A DNA stretch of 64,000 bases from Saccopteryx bilineata. Lineage: Eukaryota; Chordata; Mammalia; Chiroptera; Emballonuridae. Positions within the stretch are counted from its first letter, which is position 1. Every line of letters starts with the position of its first letter. Where the stretch lies: assembly GCF_036850765.1 (NCBI RefSeq), contig NC_089490.1, positions 295,784,982-295,848,981 of the forward strand, written 5' to 3'. The notes beneath the pieces are model-generated. The model was not told the origin of the DNA. It did no database searches and was given only the letters and a program-made list of their open reading frames with translations. A program made the translations under genes and the position numbers. Below are positions 45,725-56,799 of this stretch, one piece after another.

Positions 45725-45990
45725 AAGGAACACTTATATAGCAACTATATTATGTGCCACATATACCATGTGTCAGGTACTGTTTGACAGCTTTACATAT
45801 ATTAGTTCATTTAATCCTCACGGCATCCCTACAATAAGTAGGTACTTGAATAATCCCCATGTACAGATGAGGACACTGAGGCACCAAGAAGTTGAATAAC
45901 CTTTCAAAGGTCACAGACCTAGAACATGGAAGAGCCACTCTGCAAGCCTAGGCAATACAAAGTCCACTGTGCCATACTCTTAACATGCAA
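45725..45990 (+). repeat. MIR element, near full length
   Basis: 'TATTATGTGCCACATATACC', 'TTTAATCCTCACGGCATCCC', 'ATGAGGACACTGAGGCACCA', 'AAAGGTCACAGACCTAGAAC' and 'AAGTCCACTGTGCCATACTC' cover MIR almost end to end. Confidence 0.92.
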
Positions 45991-45994
45991 TGCA

Positions 45995-46070
45995 CAACTG
46001 AATATACACATACACACACATGCACACATAAACACACACACATATATACATACATACAAATACACGCTTA
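45995..46070 (+). repeat. CA/TA-rich microsatellite
   Basis: Interrupted ACAC and ATACATAC units. Confidence 0.85.
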
Positions 46071-46104
46071 CATTGTAATTACCAAACTTTGCTTATTCTA
46101 TTTT

Positions 46105-46500
46105 TTTATTGCAGCTGATTGTTACTCCTTACAGTTTCTGGTCATCTCACTTCCTACGTGACTTCAGTCATTCTCTGGCCTTGCTCTGCTAAGACTATGG
46201 GAAGGTTGCTTCCTCCATAACCAGGGCATTTGCTCATTCATCTACTAGAAACTTCCACCAGTCTTCTCATGACTGACCTGTCATGATTCCAGGTTCTTCA
46301 CAGAGAGGCCCTCTTTGACCTTAATCAAGTAGCCACCCCTCACTCTCTGTAACTTGAAATCCATCCACCTGTCCATTCTGTCTGCATAGGCCTGCTTAGT
46401 GATCCAAAAATATATTACTTACCTATCTGTGCACTTCATGGTCTGTCTCCACCAAGCTGTAAGCCCCACAGGACAGGACTCTGTTCGTGGCATATTAGAA
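46105..46500 (+). repeat. L2 3' region
   Basis: 'GCTCATTCATCTACTAGAAA', 'TTCACAGAGAGGCCCTCTTT', 'AGCTGTAAGCCCCACAGGAC' and 'GGACTCTGTTCGTGG' follow L2 order. Ends before the tail. Confidence 0.8.
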
Positions 46501-46785
46501 CAACAAAAATAATTCTCTACCAATGATTAAATTATTAAATTTTTCATTTTGATGGCTTTTAAATGAATGGAAAATTATAGTGACAGTCAATATCTCAAAG
46601 TTTCTTTTCTACAGTGCCATTCTATTTAAAGTGTGTCTTAATAAATATTTTGACAAAATATATTTTAAAGTCTGGAAATGTATAGACCTCTAGTTTAATA
46701 GCTATACTTAAGTGTATATTTTTATTCTTCATTAATATGTTAGTCTTTTCTGATGTATCAAAAACTTGAGACACATTAAATTTTT

Positions 46786-46969
46786 TTTAATTTTTTCCTT
46801 CATTTGAGAGCAAGAAAGAGAGAAGTTTCAACTCACTGTTCCACTTAGCTGTTCCATTTAGTAGTGCACTCATTGGTTGCTTCTTGTACGTGCCCTAACA
46901 GAAGATCCAACCCACAACCTCGGTGCCCCAGGGTTGACACTCGATCCACTGAGCAAGCCAGCCAGGGCC
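46786..46969 (-). mobile_element. Old tRNA-derived bat SINE, reverse
   Basis: T-rich start, 'GAGAGCAAGAAAGAGAGAAG', then 'CATTGGTTGCTTCTTGTACG' and the reversed head 'GCAAGCCAGCCAGGGCC'. Similar sites CACATTAAATTTTT and CCACTAAATTTTT flank it. Resembles VES-like bat SINEs and is more diverged than the Rhin-1 copies. Confidence 0.8.
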
Positions 46970-46984
46970 CACTAAATTTTTAAA

Positions 46985-47540
46985 ACATGCAAATATTGTG
47001 CTAAAATAATACTAAAAAGGAAATATGTAGGTTTGAACATTTCTATATGCTGGGATAAAATTCAAACAAACTCTCTTATTTTTTAATAGATTGTGCTATG
47101 ACATTAAAAGTCTTATCACACACATCGAGTGTATGTGTGTCCGCTAATTAAGTCATACCTTCAAATTTAGCAAAACTATCACAAATTAAAAATAGGAAAG
47201 TGTCCACAGAGTAATAACACCAAAAAAAGTTACTGAGAGCTACGATGCTATTCTCCTAATGTCTGCCAGTCAGAACCCTATAAATCTAGACGGGAAGGAA
47301 AGGCGGACAGGGAACTGCATTCCAGTGCTCCACCCGGTGCCCTGGCAACCTCGGGGTGTCACTGTAAGTCATGGAACATCAGCATTCCTTCCTTTCTACT
47401 TCTCCGCTTCACTTCATCTGTTACACCCCTCCCGCGCTCCTGCCCACGTATTTGGTCAGTAGAGAGATAAGCATCCTCCTTTTCTAGGCTCCAGGCCTTC
47501 TTTCTTGGGCTTCTACTATTATAACGATGATTAACCTGAA
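46985..47540. other. Unique DNA
   Basis: No gene or repeat recognised. Confidence 0.5.
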
Positions 47541-47722
47541 CTGCATGTATATACATATATCTATATATATATCTATCCTTATATAGATATATACACACAT
47601 ACATATTTACACACGCATATACATAATGCATATACAGACACACATAGGTATATATAGATCTGCATACATCCATATATACTCTATGTATATTTATAACTAT
47701 ATATACAGTTATAGTCATATAT
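47541..47722 (+). repeat. TATA/CATA-rich low-complexity tract
   Basis: About 180 bp of irregular ATAT, ACAT and AGAT repeats. The 119-codon minus-strand frame over it is Tyr-rich noise. Confidence 0.9.
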
Positions 47723-50700
47723 ACTTTTTATGGTTTTAAAGCTACATAGGATTTATTTTCTTGCTCTTTTAGAAAGTTAGAAAAATTCCAATTTTTCAGC
47801 GAATATATTATATCAGAGCCAATTCCAACAAAAGACAATTTTTGCGACTTGAGCGGCTTCTCGGTTCCCATCTACTTGATGGAAATGTTGTCCAGTGATC
47901 TCATTTCAAAGCCCCCAGTTCTATTGCCGTCCGTCAGCATGGTACATTTAGAATTTTTCTCTATTTGATTTCTACTACTGTCCCATATTCTTCTGGCTCC
48001 AGTTTGCCATAATGACAGAGAAAACTACTCATACAATTTCTCTGTAAGCAGCTACTGGATTAAGTGGAGAAAAATAAATTTTATGCATGACTGATTGTCT
48101 AAACCCTTGATTTTAGAGAAACAAGCTTCAAAATGAGTAATTTATTTATTGCAATAAAACCAAATAATTTTTTGTTTTCAAAAAACAAATGAAAAACAAT
48201 CTCATCTCCAAACATATTTTCTTTTTTAAAATCCAACTGAAAGGGCAAGAACTGAATATACTATAACACATACGAGAAGCCGTACTTTAGTCATAATCAA
48301 GGATATTAATTAAGATTAATTATATAACTTAAATTTATTATAAAATGCCTGTCTTACAGTCTTTGTATTCCTTTGATCGGAAGAAGGGAACCATGGACAT
48401 TCTGGGACATTAGTTCACCTTATTTGTATTAATTTATGACTATTGTTTGTACTAATAGTATTGATATTTGCAATGTTGCTTAAGTGCAAAGAATTTATTC
48501 TTTTTTTGCCATTCATGTTTTGCACTATAGAAAACTTTTGTCAGGCTTTTGAATAAGAAGTATATATTTAAAAATATGTAACTATTATGAAGTATCAATT
48601 TTATTAATGGCTTAAGTATAAATAGCAACTTTATACTTTGGCAAGCAATTTTTGTTTTCTATATTCAATTGGCTAAATGTAAGTAATTTTCTTTAATGAT
48701 AGGAAAATGGGAAAATTTAAAGATATCACTAAATAATCATAGCGCTCATATTAATTACACTCATTGTACTTTAGAGTTGACTAATAACCACCTCAACCAG
48801 GATGTCTTTCAATAAAAGAAATCATTCAACTTCATTTCAGTTTAGGTGGTAATGACACATTGAAGTATCATAACATACTCCCCTAATTAAGAAAGTATGT
48901 TAACACAATGTGACTAAGGGTGACATGAAGCAAAGGAAAAAGCAAATTTCCATTTGATCTATTTAGTGTTCAGGAATACACAACCCTTCTCAGGCTCAGC
49001 CATGTGGCAGCATTCACTGTCACATACTTTGCTCTATCGAAAAACATGATTAAATCCTCTCCGACTTTATTGGCTAGCCTTGTTGCTTTTAATATCTAAG
49101 GACAGTATGGGGGGTGAAGAGGAAGGCTCTGCTTAGAAGGGATCCCCTCCCCTCTCCCCCTGTCTCCTAGTGTCCTCTAACTGAACTTGAATGTGCTAGC
49201 TAGGAACCTCTTTTGATCAATAGAATATGAAAATCTGGCCCTCCTTGCTGGGATTTCACGTCAGTATTTGTGCTCAACATGTGAATGGAGAAGAGGGTCC
49301 CGGAGCGCCATGTCTCCCCTAACTGGCTTTCATCACAGTTAGTGCCTTATTCAGTGTGATTTCTGGTGCTGGGGAGTACTGTGGAATCGTGCTGATAAGA
49401 CAGTAAAGAGCAAAATTTATCTCATTTTGGAAGGAAATCCACATGGAGTTGTATGTTAAAGACTATGTATCTGTTTAGTCATCTTATACTTTAAAACTGC
49501 AGGAAAATAGCTGTTCAGCAAGATAGCATGTTTAAGAATGAATGAACCCACTCTGTTTATTTAAATCTTGCCTGTTCCAGAGAGGACTTAAGGCAGCTGA
49601 ACAAGGTAAGGTAAGCATAAGAAATAGAGGCAGACAAATAGTTCTTGGAGACAGGTCTTGTAGAAAAGAATGAACCAGGCACAGGGTTTAGGGTCTGTGT
49701 TAACAGAAGGCAAAAAGAGCCCTCAGTAGACTCTTAAGGATGTTACTGACCTGAACAAATCTGTGTTCCCAAAAGGCTGGAGGTATCAGCAGGGGTGACA
49801 CCCACCTGATTTCTTACATTCGATCAGCACCCCAGAATACATGGCATAAACTTTGGACCATGCTATCTCACTAGCTATTCATTTATTGTCCCGAGAGATC
49901 ATATATCACACCGTTCACCTCAGGGTCAAGGGCAGGCTGGAGGCAGAAAGATTCCAGTCTCTTTCTTCCACGAGGATGTTTATTCCTCCCAAATGGTAAT
50001 AAATTGAGCCTCTCTCCATATTTAATCTGTAATCCTGAACTCAGCATTTTTGATATGTTAAGCTCCTGGTCAACCTTAGCCATATAATTAAAAATCAACT
50101 TTCCATTCCTGACACAAAGGTAAAAAAATAAATTTGCGGGTTTTTTCCCTGATGTTTCTGTGTGTGTGAAATATTTCACACACCCACAACTCTTCGTTTC
50201 CATGCAGTGTTCTTCCACTTACAAAGCAGGGTAAGCAGCAAGGTTAAATAGACTTTTAAGTCACAAGATATGAAATTCATTGCTGACCTCATGTTGTTCA
50301 CTGCGCAAATGTGAGTGGTTTATGCAACTTCTCGGAAACCCGAGTCTTAGTTTCAATAGCCACTGGATGATAACATCCACCCAACAGGGTCATTGCAATA
50401 GTTTAAAAATCCCAAAGATTTTTAATCACCTCTCCCAGTGCATGTTACAGAGAAGATGTCCGTGGGCATTACATTCTTTCGTTCCGTTGGGATCTTCCCT
50501 CAGTGAAAACTTGGAGGAGGAAAAGTAGATGCTGAAATTAAGACCACCTAACTCTTTAGTCAGATATTCTTGTATTAGATTTTTTTAGTAGTAAGCGACA
50601 AATGGATTTTTTTTTTTATGGAGGTTTCATTGCATAGGCATGATTGATTAATTCATCAGCTATTGGTGATTTTTAAAAATTATCTTTAATTTTACATTTA

Positions 50701-51460
50701 AGGATCTTTCAGTCGGGTATACCACTGTCAGATGTTGGTAGATGACTTTAAAGTAGTCAAGTTGCACTGTATATTTTAAATGTTCTAAAAACACAATCAA
50801 AGGGGGATATTGTATTGCTGCTGTAGACCCCTCTGAGAACTGAAAGGCATCCATTGCAGCGCACTAGTTCAGAGAAAGGCCGTGTGCAGGAGAGGCTTCG
50901 CTGCTCTGTCTCCACAGCTCCACCCCAGAGCGGTCCCACTTTTCCCCGACCTCAGAGCACGTGCTTTCGGTGCTCTTGGTTCCACATCCCCCTCGAAAGT
51001 AGACAGGAAGAAGCCTCCCTACATTCTTCCTCTCGTTCCCTTTTGTTTTCACTGTTGTAGATCAAAACAGTTGCAGTAATTGTTTACTTACTGGCATTAA
51101 GTAAGAAGGTAGTGAAAAATTACATATCTCAGAGAGAATAAAAACTGGAAGTTTTGAAGTGATAACAGATATAGAAGATTTAAATCATTGAAAACGTCAA
51201 GTCTTCCGAAAGGCTGCATTAAAAGTTTTCATCTCTTCATTTTTCGTCTTTAGTTGAACAGGATTAACTCAAGCATAAATAATTCAAACAAACAAAATGA
51301 TTTCTTATTTTATTTTACTTTTTAAAATTACTATCCATTTCGAATACTGTTTCCTAGTATTTTTATCGCTTAGATGCAATATCTTTGTTGCAGTGAAGGT
51401 AATATAAGCCGTAGAACTGAACTGGCAAACTAATGTCTTTTAGAATATTGTTTCCTTATA
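47723..51460. other. Mostly unique AT-rich DNA
   Basis: No gene supported. A segment at 49170-49400 has the texture of an old interspersed repeat, but no family was recognised. A GC-balanced patch at 50880-51010 contains an E-box-like CACGTG and short overlapping frames only. Confidence 0.5.
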
Positions 51461-51472
51461 AAAGAAAAATTC

Positions 51473-51841
51473 CTTTTTTTTTTTTTTTTTTACTTTTCTG
51501 AAGTGAGAAGCAGGGAGGCAGAGAGACAGGCTCCCACATGCACCTGATCAGGATCCATCCAGCATGCCCACTAGGGGGTGATGATCTGCCCATCTGGGGC
51601 ATTGCTCTGTTGCATCCAGAGCCATTCTAGCACCTGAGGTGGAGGCCATGAAGCCATCCTAAGCAGCTGGGCCAACTTTGCTCCAAAGGAGCCTTGGCTG
51701 CGGGAGGGGAAGAGAGAGATAGAGAGAAAGGAGAGGGGGAAGGGTGGAGAAGCAAATGGGCGCCTCTCCTGTGTGCCTTGGCTGGAAATCAACTTCCATA
51801 CACCAGGCCAATGCTCTACCACTGAGTCAATTGGCCAGGGC
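51473..51841 (-). mobile_element. Rhin-1-type SINE, reverse, full length
   Basis: T-run start, 'GTGATGATCTGCCCATCTGG', 'GGAGCCTTGGCTGCGGGAGG', reversed head 'GAGTCAATTGGCCAGGGC'. Target sites AGAAAAATTC (51463-51472) and AGAAAAACTC (51842-51851) differ by one base. Confidence 0.93.
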
Positions 51842-51959
51842 AGAAAAACTCTAATTGAGAAAATAGTGACATGACATTTTGAAACAGAGCCTACTTAAAA
51901 GTTTTTATTGGTTAATGTTTCTATGGGGATAAAGTGGACTCAGTATTGATATCTAAAGC

Positions 51960-52200
51960 ATCTTTATATCCATAAGCATGACAGAATCCCTGAGAACAGT
52001 GCTGTGCACTAGAAATGTAAAAGCCACAAGAAGGAGGGCACAGGAGGAGTAATGGAAACATGTGGAAAAGTGACTTGGGGTGCTGAACACACAACACAGT
52101 GGGCACATGATGTTTTGTAGAATTGGACACCTGAAATCCATATAATTTTGTTAATCAGTGTCACGCCAATAAATTCAATAAAAAGGAAAAAATAAAAAAG
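51960..52200 (+). mobile_element. LINE-1 3' end
   Basis: 'GTGACTTGGGGTGCTGAACA', 'TGTAGAATTGGACACCTGAA', 'ATCCATATAATTTTGTTAAT' and 'GTGTCACGCCAATAAATTCA', ending in an A-rich tail. Typical 3' untranslated end of a bat L1. The left border is uncertain. Confidence 0.8.
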
Positions 52201-52214
52201 TATGAGCTACAAAA

Positions 52215-52702
52215 AATAATAATGAAACATTAATATCTCAATTAAATAATGAATAAAGGTCATTCATAGGGGACCTACAATGGTCAATAAGCATATTTTT
52301 AAATGTTCAACCTTGTTAATTATCAAAGAAATGCAAATTCAATAAAAGAAAGTAATGCTGCTTAATCAAATTGGAAAAGATTAATAAAATGACAATACTT
52401 AATATTGAGGATGCAGAGAATTAGGATTCTCCTACAATGCTGATGAAAATCTAATTGTCATAATTTGTTTTGGATAGCAATTTGGAAATTTAACCTTTAT
52501 AAAACCATTAAAATGTAGATACTTTATTTAAATAACTCCACTTCCATGATTTAGCCAAAAGAAACTATCATGAACATTTGAAAATGTATATTTACAAAGA
52601 TGTTTAGCAAACCATTATTTATATTTAAAAAAACTAGAAGCAACTAGTAGTCCAATAATAATGTATTAAATAATCAACCCAAGAAAATATTTTGTGGCCA
52701 TA
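52215..52702 (+). mobile_element. Ancient L1 fragment, ORF2 3' part (left piece)
   Basis: Order of phrases 'CAATGGTCAATAAGCATATT', 'AAGAAATGCAAATTCAATAA', 'GGATGCAGAGAATTAGGATT', 'CACTTCCATGATTTAGCCAA' and 'GTCCAATAATAATGTATTAA' matches the end of L1 ORF2. Heavily AT-diverged with many stops, so long dead. It was split by the SINE that follows; the right piece continues after 53108. Confidence 0.8.
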
Positions 52703-52719
52703 AAAAGTAGAACACATGA

Positions 52720-53090
52720 GGCCCTGGCCGGTTGGCTCAGTGGTAGAGCGTCAGCCTGGCGTGCAGAAGTCCCGGGTTCGATTCCCGGCCAGGGCACACA
52801 GGAGAAGCACCCATCTACTTATCCACCCCTCTCCCTCTTCTTCCTCTCTGTCTCCCTCTTCCCCTCCTGCAGTCAAGGCTCCATTGGAGCAAAGATGGCC
52901 CAGGCGCTGGGGATGGCTCCATGGCCTCTGCCTCAGGCGCTAGAATGGCTCTGGTCGCGACAGAGAGACGCCTCGGATGGGCAGAGCATCGCCCCCTGGT
53001 GGGCGTGCCGGGTGGATCCCAGTCGAGCGCATGTGGGAGTCTGTCTGACTGCCTCCCTGTTTCCAGCTTCAGAAAAATACAAAAAAAAAG
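52720..53090 (+). mobile_element. Rhin-1-type SINE, full length, youngest-looking copy
   Basis: Head GGCCCTGGCCGGTTGGCTCA has perfect A and B boxes (GGTTCGATTCC). The body is complete, with a short A-rich tail. An exact 17-bp target duplication AAAAGTAGAACACATGA lies at 52703-52719 and 53091-53107. The flanking L1 text reads on smoothly across one duplicate copy. Confidence 0.96.
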
Positions 53091-53107
53091 AAAAGTAGAA
53101 CACATGA

Positions 53108-53170
53108 AATTTTGCATGATACAGTTCTGCAGAAAGCAACTTTAAAAGCAATGTCTAGGGCAATACTTTT
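53108..53170 (+). mobile_element. Ancient L1 fragment (right piece)
   Basis: 'AATTTTGCATGATACAGTTC' and following bases continue the L1 interrupted at 52703, after the SINE and its duplicate site. Confidence 0.55.
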
Positions 53171-53403
53171 GTTTCCTTTTAAGCATTTTTATTATTCAGT
53201 TAACATCCATAAATAGTAGTGTAAAAAGAAACAGGTCTAGCTGACTCACCATAAAGTGAATATCTTGTAAACCCCACACAAGTCCAGAAATAAAACCATT
53301 CAAGCTTCCCAGCAGTGTCTTCCTGCAACCTCCCAAGCTTACTTCCTTTCCTCTCTCCAAGTAAACCACACTCCTAACAAATAATGACAATAACAATAAT
53401 AAC

Positions 53404-53702
53404 AATGAGCCACGTATGTAATTTTAAATCTTCTCATAGCCACATTTTAGAAAGTAAACATAAACAAGATTAGTTTTAATATTTTATTTAACTTAATATA
53501 TCCAAAGTATTATCATTTTAACATGTGATCAATATTTTTTAAATTACTAATGACATATAACTCATTTCTTTGTTCTTTTTGCACCAAGTCTTCAAAATCT
53601 GGTATGTCTTTTCCCAACATCTCAGTTTAGACTAGCAACCTGTCAAGTGCAAATAGACACGGGCACTAGTAGCTACTCCACTGGATAATGCGGCTCTAGA
53701 AA
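53404..53702. mobile_element. Probable old hAT-type DNA transposon
   Basis: 'ATTTTATTTAACTTAATATA', 'ACATGTGATCAATATTTTTT', 'CTCAGTTTAGACTAGCAACC' and 'AGTAGCTACTCCACTGG' follow an old mammalian repeat with terminal 'gccacatgtggctagtggctac' text. The family name is uncertain and the ends are not clean. Confidence 0.5.
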
Positions 53703-54080
53703 CTTTGCCTCTTCTCTGTGTTATGTATTATCGGGTGTTCTGTTTTTTTTTTTTTAATCTCATCCTTAATTGCATTGTAGGATAACCAGAAATTAGCAGT
53801 TAGTCTGAATATTGGGTCATACATTTATTTCTCCGTGTCTATTGTGGGGTGGGAATGACACACTTAAGTAGCCAAATGCCCAAACACAATTTTTACCGCG
53901 AGCAAGAAGAAAGAGGCCAGTTCCTACTTTAGAAAATAATGGGGTGTATTTCCATTTAGGTCATCTATTTCAACATATCATGGATGTATGGTTCTAGAAA
54001 TCATAACTGTTCCTCTGCAGGGCATCACAATGACTGATGCATATTGAAATCTGCTAAAAGTGGAAATTTAAAAAAAAAAT
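53703..54080. other. Unique DNA
   Basis: No gene or repeat recognised. Confidence 0.5.
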
Positions 54081-54265
54081 AGTATGAGAATCATAGAACT
54101 TCATAGCTTGAAAAGTCCCTAGAGGACATCATCGCCAGCCCTTTCATTTTACAGTTGAATAAACTGAGGCCTAGAGAAGTGAGCAAACTCGCCAAAGGCC
54201 ACAGAGCTTATTAAGAACACAGAGAAGTAGAAACTACATTCCTGACTCCAAGTTCAGACTTATTT
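54080..54265 (+). repeat. MIR-type element
   Basis: 'GAAAAGTCCCTAGAGGACAT', 'TTCATTTTACAGTTGAATAA', 'ACTGAGGCCTAGAGAAGTGA', 'CAAAGGCCACAGAGCTTATT' and 'CCTGACTCCAAGTTCAG' match the longer MIR-type element with a leading 'AAGGGACCTTAGAGATCAT'. Confidence 0.85.
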
Positions 54266-54269
54266 TATT

Positions 54270-56400
54270 TTATGAATAATGAGCATTGATTTAGTTATTG
54301 GTCACACACTTTAGATGATTACCAAATCCATATGACTAGTCCATACTATTTCAGGGGAAGATTATTTTTCCATTATATTGAGAATTTTTAAAAAATAAAA
54401 TTTAGCTCATCAGAAATCATTGATAGAAAGCTGTGAAATGGTATAAAAGAGCATTCCCAGAAAAATATGAAACAAATATTCACAAATGAATGTTTAATGA
54501 ATTCATCTTTAAAAGCAAGGTGAATTTAGGGTCTCTCCTGATTATAACAAAACTGTACCTTGCAAATGCTGCTTCTCTTATCCACAGGGGCAGTTTAAAG
54601 AGGGTGCATGTGAGGCAAAGTGAAAACTCTGACAAGGCAAAGGCTCATTATTCATTTTAAAACTCACGTGCACAAAAGTTATACATTAGAAGAGCCACAG
54701 AGGGCCCCATAGCTCTTTGGCGTTGGGATGAAACATGCGTTCCTATTTCAGTGGCCTCCACTTTATCAAGGGATGGTCTGCGCTGCTCTCTCTAGTCCAG
54801 GAAAAAGGCACATAATTTTAACACAGATGATTCTTCAAATAGTATTTTAGATAAATGAAAAGAATTTCACTGTCCTTCCCTTTTTACTCACATCAATTCA
54901 TTACTTGTGAATTTCTCTGCTAAAGGGGAAATGAATTGGACCAGCAGGTCTCAAAGTATGGACGGATGAACACTCAACCTCCCAAGACAACCTGGGGTAA
55001 AAAAGGGGTTCATGGACTTAGAAGTCTGTGAAATTCTGCTCTCTGGATCTCTGTCATGAGCTCCACCCCACACACTTTAGTGTAATAAAGCCTGTAAGAA
55101 CTTGTGGTGAAGAAAAAACTCTTCCCCTTTGTTCAACCCAAATTTGCCCAAGTTATTTGATCACATAGACTTTTTTTTCTTCTGTAGCACTATGAACATT
55201 CCATGGAACTAGAACCCTATAGGACACACTTTAGGAAATGTTAATGTGTATATTTCTTTCCTCAATTTCGGGGGAAGACATAGAAGCAACTGCAGTATGC
55301 CCGACCAGAAGCATTTATTCATGGCGGGAAGCAAAGGAATATTTCCACCAATGTGATCACTGCTTGCGGCATCCTGACCTCACTTAGAGACAAAGTGTGG
55401 TAGGACACAGCCAGATCGTTTAAGTTATTCTTGGAGCAAAAAATAGAATGCTGAATAAATGACACCATCACCTAATAATCCCAAGAGCAGCAGCTCCATC
55501 AACAACTCCTCCCTCCTCCCCTCCCTTATGAAGACCTTGCTCTTCTCAGACAGCCCACCAACCACCAAGAAGAAGCACAGTGATTTTTATGCATTAATAT
55601 GAACTGGTTTCTCCCATAATTAGAAAACATAATGCGAAGACTCATTCTGATCATTTTCCACAGTCATGTTGCGCCATAGAGTGAAAAGAGAGGGTGTGAC
55701 TGTTATGTCACTCCAAGTTGAGTTTAACAGAGTCAGACAGTTTTTTGTTTCATAAAGTAGTTTTCTTCCTCTTTGATTGCTACATTCTTTCGTGCTGTCT
55801 TCAATCTCTCTCACCCTATTTATCTTGGGCAAATTCTATAATGTTTGGCTGCCTTGCTATTTTTATAGTCCCATCTAATCCTGTCCAATTAAAAGTGCCA
55901 GTGTCACATGGGACCTACACCTCTCTCACTTCCTTGGCCACAGTCAGGCTGCAGCACCAGGAGGTTGGGTTGGAGATAGGCTACTTTCCTCCTCCCCCTC
56001 CCCACCAATCTTCTAGTCTAGATTCTCATCCTCGGGGGCAGAGAAGAGAAAGATAGACAAAGCAAGCGTCTCTTGTCTTACTGGTCATGGTTTTCCTTGA
56101 CACTATTTGATGCATTCAAATAAAGCTTTCACTTGTGAACCAAGTGTGAGTTTTTCAGGCATGCAACAAGCATCTGCCAGTTAGAGTTTACTGGTGAGAG
56201 ATCCACTTCAGCTAAACCTCTTTCAACCTCTCTGTTTAAATCTCCTCATCTAGTCTCTTACTGTTTGGACCCCCTCACCCAGAAATCATCCCTCTTGGAT
56301 AGAATACAGACATAGGGCCTATGGCTAGGCTCGCTTCAGAAGGGTGCCATTGACCCATAAGAAAATCACACTTTTAAGGGGTTTGTAATTTGTTGGGATA
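54270..56400. other. Mostly unique DNA
   Basis: A possible old hAT at about 54945-55245 (GCAGGTCTCAAAGTATGG ... ACACACTTTAGGAAATG) lacks clear duplicated sites. The 112-codon frame at 55718-56056 has no recognisable domain. Confidence 0.45.
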
Positions 56401-56401
56401 A

Positions 56402-56797
56402 TGCCAGTTGCTATAACAGACAAACCTGAAATTTTCTACTGGGTTTAATCCAGTAGACATTTATTCCTTTTGTAAGGAAAGTCCAAAGAGGGTGTCGCTG
56501 GCCAGATGATGGTGGCCTTCTGATATCCCAGCTCCTCCTGCCTCGGAGCTCTGCCTTGCTCCATAGCCCTGGAATTCTCGGCATTTGGCCTCTGTGAAGA
56601 GAGAGCAGGAGACTGCATGGAGGTTTTAATGAGCTTAAGCCTGCAAATAGCACGTGATGCTTCCCTCACGTCCATTGACAGATCTCAGTCACATGCTCAC
56701 ATCTGCTGCAAGGCAGGCTAGCAATTACGGCCTAGCCATGCGACTGGGAGGAAGAAGGACATGTGTTTTGGTGAATATGCTGCAGTCTCTGCCATAG
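56402..56797 (-). repeat. Old interspersed repeat, LTR- or DNA-type
   Basis: 'GTTGCTATAACAGACAAACC', 'GTCCAAAGAGGGTGTCGCTG', 'GACAGATCTCAGTCACATGC' and 'TGGTGAATATGCTGCAGTCT' follow an old mammalian repeat recalled only by its text (ending '...gcagtctctgccaca'). The family is not named here. Confidence 0.6.
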
Positions 56798-56799
56798 AG

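Noticed and set aside
47359..47718. 119-codon minus-strand frame
   Set aside because: Tyr/Ile-rich translation of a TATA/CATA low-complexity tract.
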